This document shows, one piece after another, positions 30,329-34,166 of a DNA stretch of 34,166 nucleotides. The DNA lies in NCBI RefSeq assembly GCF_001039355.2, contig NW_019774770.1:488515-522680 (forward strand), read 5' to 3'. Below the pieces are notes generated by a model, which saw only the letters and a list, made by a program, of their open reading frames with translations, was not told the DNA's origin and made no database searches. The stretch is from Lingula anatina (lineage: Eukaryota; Brachiopoda; Lingulata; Lingulida; Lingulidae). The position numbers and the translations under genes are program-made. Position 1 is the first letter of the stretch, and each line of letters begins with the position of its first letter.

Positions 30329-33028
30329 GGGGGATATAGAATTTGAAAAAAAATCCTCACAGAAATGTGTCAAAAAGGTATATGCAACATGAATATCGAG
30401 GGACAGATCATGATTTTACTTTTACTCCCTACATCCTTTTTGATTCCAAAATTGTCAGAACAAATGTTTTGTAAATTGCTGAACATAAATTGTCCTCCAA
30501 TGGGAAAAAACAAACACTATTTGTGCACCTTCTGGCCGATAGATATAAAGGTGCTGGTAAGATAGACTTGAACAGTAAAATTCAGTAATTGGGAAAGCTC
30601 AAACATAAAAATGTATTTCCCATCGTATGGATGGTACACTTATAATAGTCAAATCAGCTGTTCAAAATCAGATTTTCAAGTTAAACATTTATTTCAACCA
30701 TGGAGTGTAAATTCTGTAATCTTTAAACACTGTTCACCTAAGAATAGACCGTGATGTGAAAGATGACATCTTATTCAACAAGACAGCAAGTTTTTCAAAT
30801 GTTAAAGATGATAGTCCTTTTTTTATCTCAACATACAAAGTGAAGCAATCGTTAAAAGCACATAATGAGCGTTAGATTCTTGTATAGCAAAAATGATTTT
30901 CTGGGAATTTCAAGACTTTTTCCTTACCAAAAAGAATACCATATCCAAAGCTGATCTCAGAATTACGGCCCAAAAAACCATTTTTGAGTTTAAAAGTTTC
31001 TCATCTTTCGAGTCACTCGCACAGAGGAGACAAAACCGGGGAGTCTCACTTATGACATTAAAAACTCGCATACTGATTTAAAGACCGCACTTCGCTAAAC
31101 AATTTTGAATTAGGAAAACCTTAGTGGTGATGTGAGAATGCGGATTTCAGGGATCTGCTTCTGCTATACACAGCTGTAACGGGCATTATGTCTTCAACAT
31201 CATAGGTTAAATATTTGAAGTATTTTATATCCAAAGCTCAAACTGGTTTGGAGATTAAAATACCATTATTATTTCATTCAATGTAATATTGTCAACTCTT
31301 AAGTGTTAAATTTTAATACAATTAACTGGATAAAGGAATTATATGACGTGAAATGTATTTGCCTTAAGATTAATAACTTAAAGCTACTTCTACATTATTT
31401 TTTTTCTTCTGAGAGCATAAACACGCAAAAAATACCCAAAAATCATTGAAATATGCAAAAATAGAGTTTTAATTATCTGTTGCAACTTCAACATGATTTT
31501 TCTTTGTCTCAGTTTTGCATGATGAGGAAAGAGTCAGATTTAGCTTAACACAGATATTCTTATGAAATAGCATGTTTTACTTGTTTTATTCGCATGAGAA
31601 CTAAACGTCATAAAACCACTTGCTGCCTTGCTGAAGAATACCGGCAGTAGTAACATATGCATTTTATAAATGCCACTGTGGCCAACTGTAAAGTATTATT
31701 AGAATGTTACTGTAACATATCGAAAGGCAAAAGGGCAGAAATCTTCGTCGAAATAAAGCAAGTTTTATAACTGATGACCGCGCTGTCTTAAATATGCCAC
31801 TTTTCAAATATTCAATATTTCATCTGCAAGAATTCAAAATTGGTATGGTCAAATAAATCTTACTCACATGAAAAATAATTGTGGACAGAGTTTTGAATGA
31901 GCAGTGCGATATTGTCAACGAGCATCGATTGAAAAGTATGGAGGTACGATTGAAATCAATTTTAAAAAGCATTACGCGTTGTCATTTCGCCCCTTATGCC
32001 TCTTGACTTGAACATCTATCACACATACGGTTAGCTATAATTCAGCTCACATATATTAACGGATTGAAATGTTACAGCTTTATCCGTGAAATCGTATATT
32101 AATATTGTTATATTACATACATGTTCTTAAATTCGACTATTGACATTGCACTAAATATCCACGTGCCAAGTGCTAGCATTTTGAAAGGGCCACTCCTCAG
32201 CATTTTCCTCTTCTTGACGATTTTTCACCTAAAACTATTACTACCACTACAATTTCTATCAACGGAGTTCAAATCAGTTAGCTTGAGGTGCAACTGCACT
32301 TTTAATTTTCATGCTACTCGTACGTGCAGAATTGACTAAGTTATGGAGGAAGCAAAATGTTAAGGAAGGAAAATACTGAGGACGGATTGGTCATTTTTAA
32401 GCATGCAGACGTCAAAATTGAATCACAGATAAATTATCATCAAATACCTAACATTAATAACTTAAAACCTTATTTTGAATCTGTTGAAATTAAAATATCC
32501 GTATACTTAGTATCTAGACCGCCTTGCGTTCACTCCCTGGTCACTCGGAACTGAAAATGAAGTGACAACTTTTTTACGAGTGCAGGCTCAATTCATGGGG
32601 GAGGAGGCAGGACGATGTAGGGGCTTTTTCTAATTAACACTCGCCATTATCTGGCAGTTAAATCTTCATTTTCAATTCACTAAAATAAAAATACATAGGA
32701 TGTATTTGTTTAAACATATTTGAAATCTAAACCTCAAGAAATAAAATCCCAGACACAAACCAACCCCAAAATAAAGCGACGTCATGCAGGTCACTGGCTA
32801 TCCTAATATGGTCCACTGCATGCGTAAAATTGAGCAGTTTTTATCATGTTTGATGAACCAGACATACCATAGCGCCATCTGGAGAAAAAAAAGAAACTTT
32901 TGTCTCTGCTGCTGTAAACAGAATCTGCAGATTTTTTAATTACAATTTTAGGGACATAAAAAAATCAGAAATTAAAATGAACGTACTCCATTTTTACCTT
33001 TTATTTGGGTAATGACTAATGAACTTAG

Positions 33029-33061
33029 ATGCATCAAGGAGTTATAACTCCTTGGATGCAT
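33029..33061. repeat. Hairpin with perfect 20-bp palindromic core
   Basis: CAAGGAGTTATAACTCCTTG (33035-33054) is a perfect palindrome. ATGCAT on each side extends the pairing, with one unpaired base, to about 16 bp per arm. Confidence 0.8.
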
Positions 33062-33104
33062 GCACTTCTCTCTTATATATAGTATGCATACCTGCGTGTA
33101 TGTA

Positions 33105-33141
33105 TGTGTGTGTGTGTGTGGGCGTGCGTGTGTGGGCGTGC
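33105..33141. repeat. TG repeat running into two copies of a 14-bp unit
   Basis: A TG dinucleotide tract leads into GTGTGTGGGCGTGC, present twice in tandem at 33114-33127 and 33128-33141. Confidence 0.9.
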
Positions 33142-34166
33142 GTGTATATACTTAATTATCAGCAGATGTAAAACAGAAATTGTGAATACGAACCGAATAA
33201 CACACACTACAGAGTGCCTACCCTCTACCAGAGCCAAAGATTGATTTTTCACTAGATATTCACATATTTTGTCTCTGAACGATTACACTACACTTCGTCT
33301 AACTCGCGTTATATTAAAGTGCACACAATTAATCTGCGGTCCTGGAAGAGGGTACAGAGAGTCTATGTCTACAAAATAGAAAAGCACCGTCTCGGTTCAA
33401 GATCGGTTGTCACCTTGATAGGTTAATGAATCTTCAATAAATCTTACATGTAAGACCTCATAAAACGGCTTTAGAATATTACCAATTGAGAAAAAGCAAT
33501 CAAATCCAGCTCAAAATTTGCCGCTTTTCAGCTTTATTTTAAAATTTTTAGACGTACCTATTTTAGCAAAAGTCTTCATTTGGCATGACATGAAGAAGGA
33601 ATTTGCCAGACAAGTTTGGTTGATAACAGCACATGGAAACACACTAAAATACTTTTAAATTGGGGATATTTTAAAATGGGGGAAAATACCGGCAAAACAC
33701 AGCTGTTGCCTGAAAAAATGATGGCCAAAACCCTAAACACCTGCTACTAGCCTTCATAATGTGAAATGATTGGTTTTTAATGACTTAAAGGAAATTCATA
33801 TTGCTTTTTATAGGCAGAATTTGTAACTAATGTACTTTTCTCGGAAAACTGTTGCCACTCACGGCCGCGAAAACACAATCCACTACATCGATAGACTGAT
33901 GATTTTAATTTTAATTAAGTTTTGGTTTATACGGTGTCTAATTTTTCTGTCTATTTTTCCTGCCATCTATATTCATTTATCTCATATACCGGTATATTGT
34001 GTAAATGTTTAATTTTATGATAGAAGAGAATTTTCGTTATTTTCGATTTTAAACTCTGATTGATTGACCGGGCCCTTATGCAAAGAAATCGATGCCAGTC
34101 AGATGAAATATTACAGTGACATAAATATTGTGGACCCGAACTGCATAAAAAGCAGTTATAAAATTT

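Larger units (their letters stand above)
30329..34166. other. Intergenic region to the window edge, no gene seen
   Basis: No convincing coding region; open frames at 30365, 30893, 32121, 32357 and 33830 are 60-72 codons with no recognisable domains. The stretch contains the hairpin and TG minisatellite near 33.0-33.1 kb and a CTCF-like GCGCCATCTGG around 32872-32882. Confidence 0.45.

Noticed and set aside
1-34166. CRISPR array, prokaryotic operon or phage features
   Set aside because: Introns, microsatellites and a metazoan KEAP1 show animal nuclear DNA; no regularly spaced repeats are present.

Overview
This is animal nuclear DNA: AT-rich, mostly non-coding, full of microsatellites, with spliced genes and GT-AG introns. 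The one gene I recognise is an invertebrate-type KEAP1. Similarity and exon structure show an animal genome, but the sequence does not fix the clade; a mollusc, another lophotrochozoan or an invertebrate deuterostome would all fit.

Layout. 1-4430: probably upstream of or inside the 5' part of the KEAP1 transcription unit. It has a GC-richer patch at the left edge and a 98-nt near-perfect hairpin at 853-950. 4430-4763: a possible internal promoter with an E-box, two CCAAT boxes, an antioxidant response element (ARE/CNC-sMaf type) and a TATA box. 5166-5326: microsatellites. 5769-10801: the complete KEAP1 coding region in four exons (5822-7107, 7484-7689, 9602-9778, 10662-10801), giving 602 residues with BTB, BACK and six-bladed Kelch domains. 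10802-19104: no coding gene seen; candidate poly(A) signals, a terminal-inverted-repeat element at 16496-16699 and simple repeats. 19778-21385 (minus): a complete single-exon 535-residue ORF for a disordered, acidic/basic protein I do not recognise, convergent with KEAP1. 21304-23494: a tandem duplication of about 1.1 kb containing that gene's first codons and upstream DNA; the outer copy has a stop at codon 8. 24063-34166: no confident gene. This stretch holds a 168-bp element with 15-bp perfect terminal inverted repeats, a cluster of three tRNA-like (SINE-like) segments, palindromes and short tandem duplications.

Functionally, KEAP1 is the substrate adaptor that brings NRF/CNC transcription factors to a CUL3 ubiquitin ligase and releases them under oxidative or electrophilic stress. 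All the NRF-contacting Kelch residues I checked are conserved. The sensor around human Cys151 is rebuilt: the Cys is Asn and the three neighbouring basic residues are lost, with new Cys nearby. The ARE near the putative promoter, if real, would put this KEAP1 under feedback control by its own client. The convergent minus-strand gene has no evident functional link to it.

All comparisons with human KEAP1 are from memory; no search or alignment program was run. Exon joins come from splice consensus plus protein continuity. Promoters, poly(A) sites and non-coding exons are inferences and are marked low confidence.
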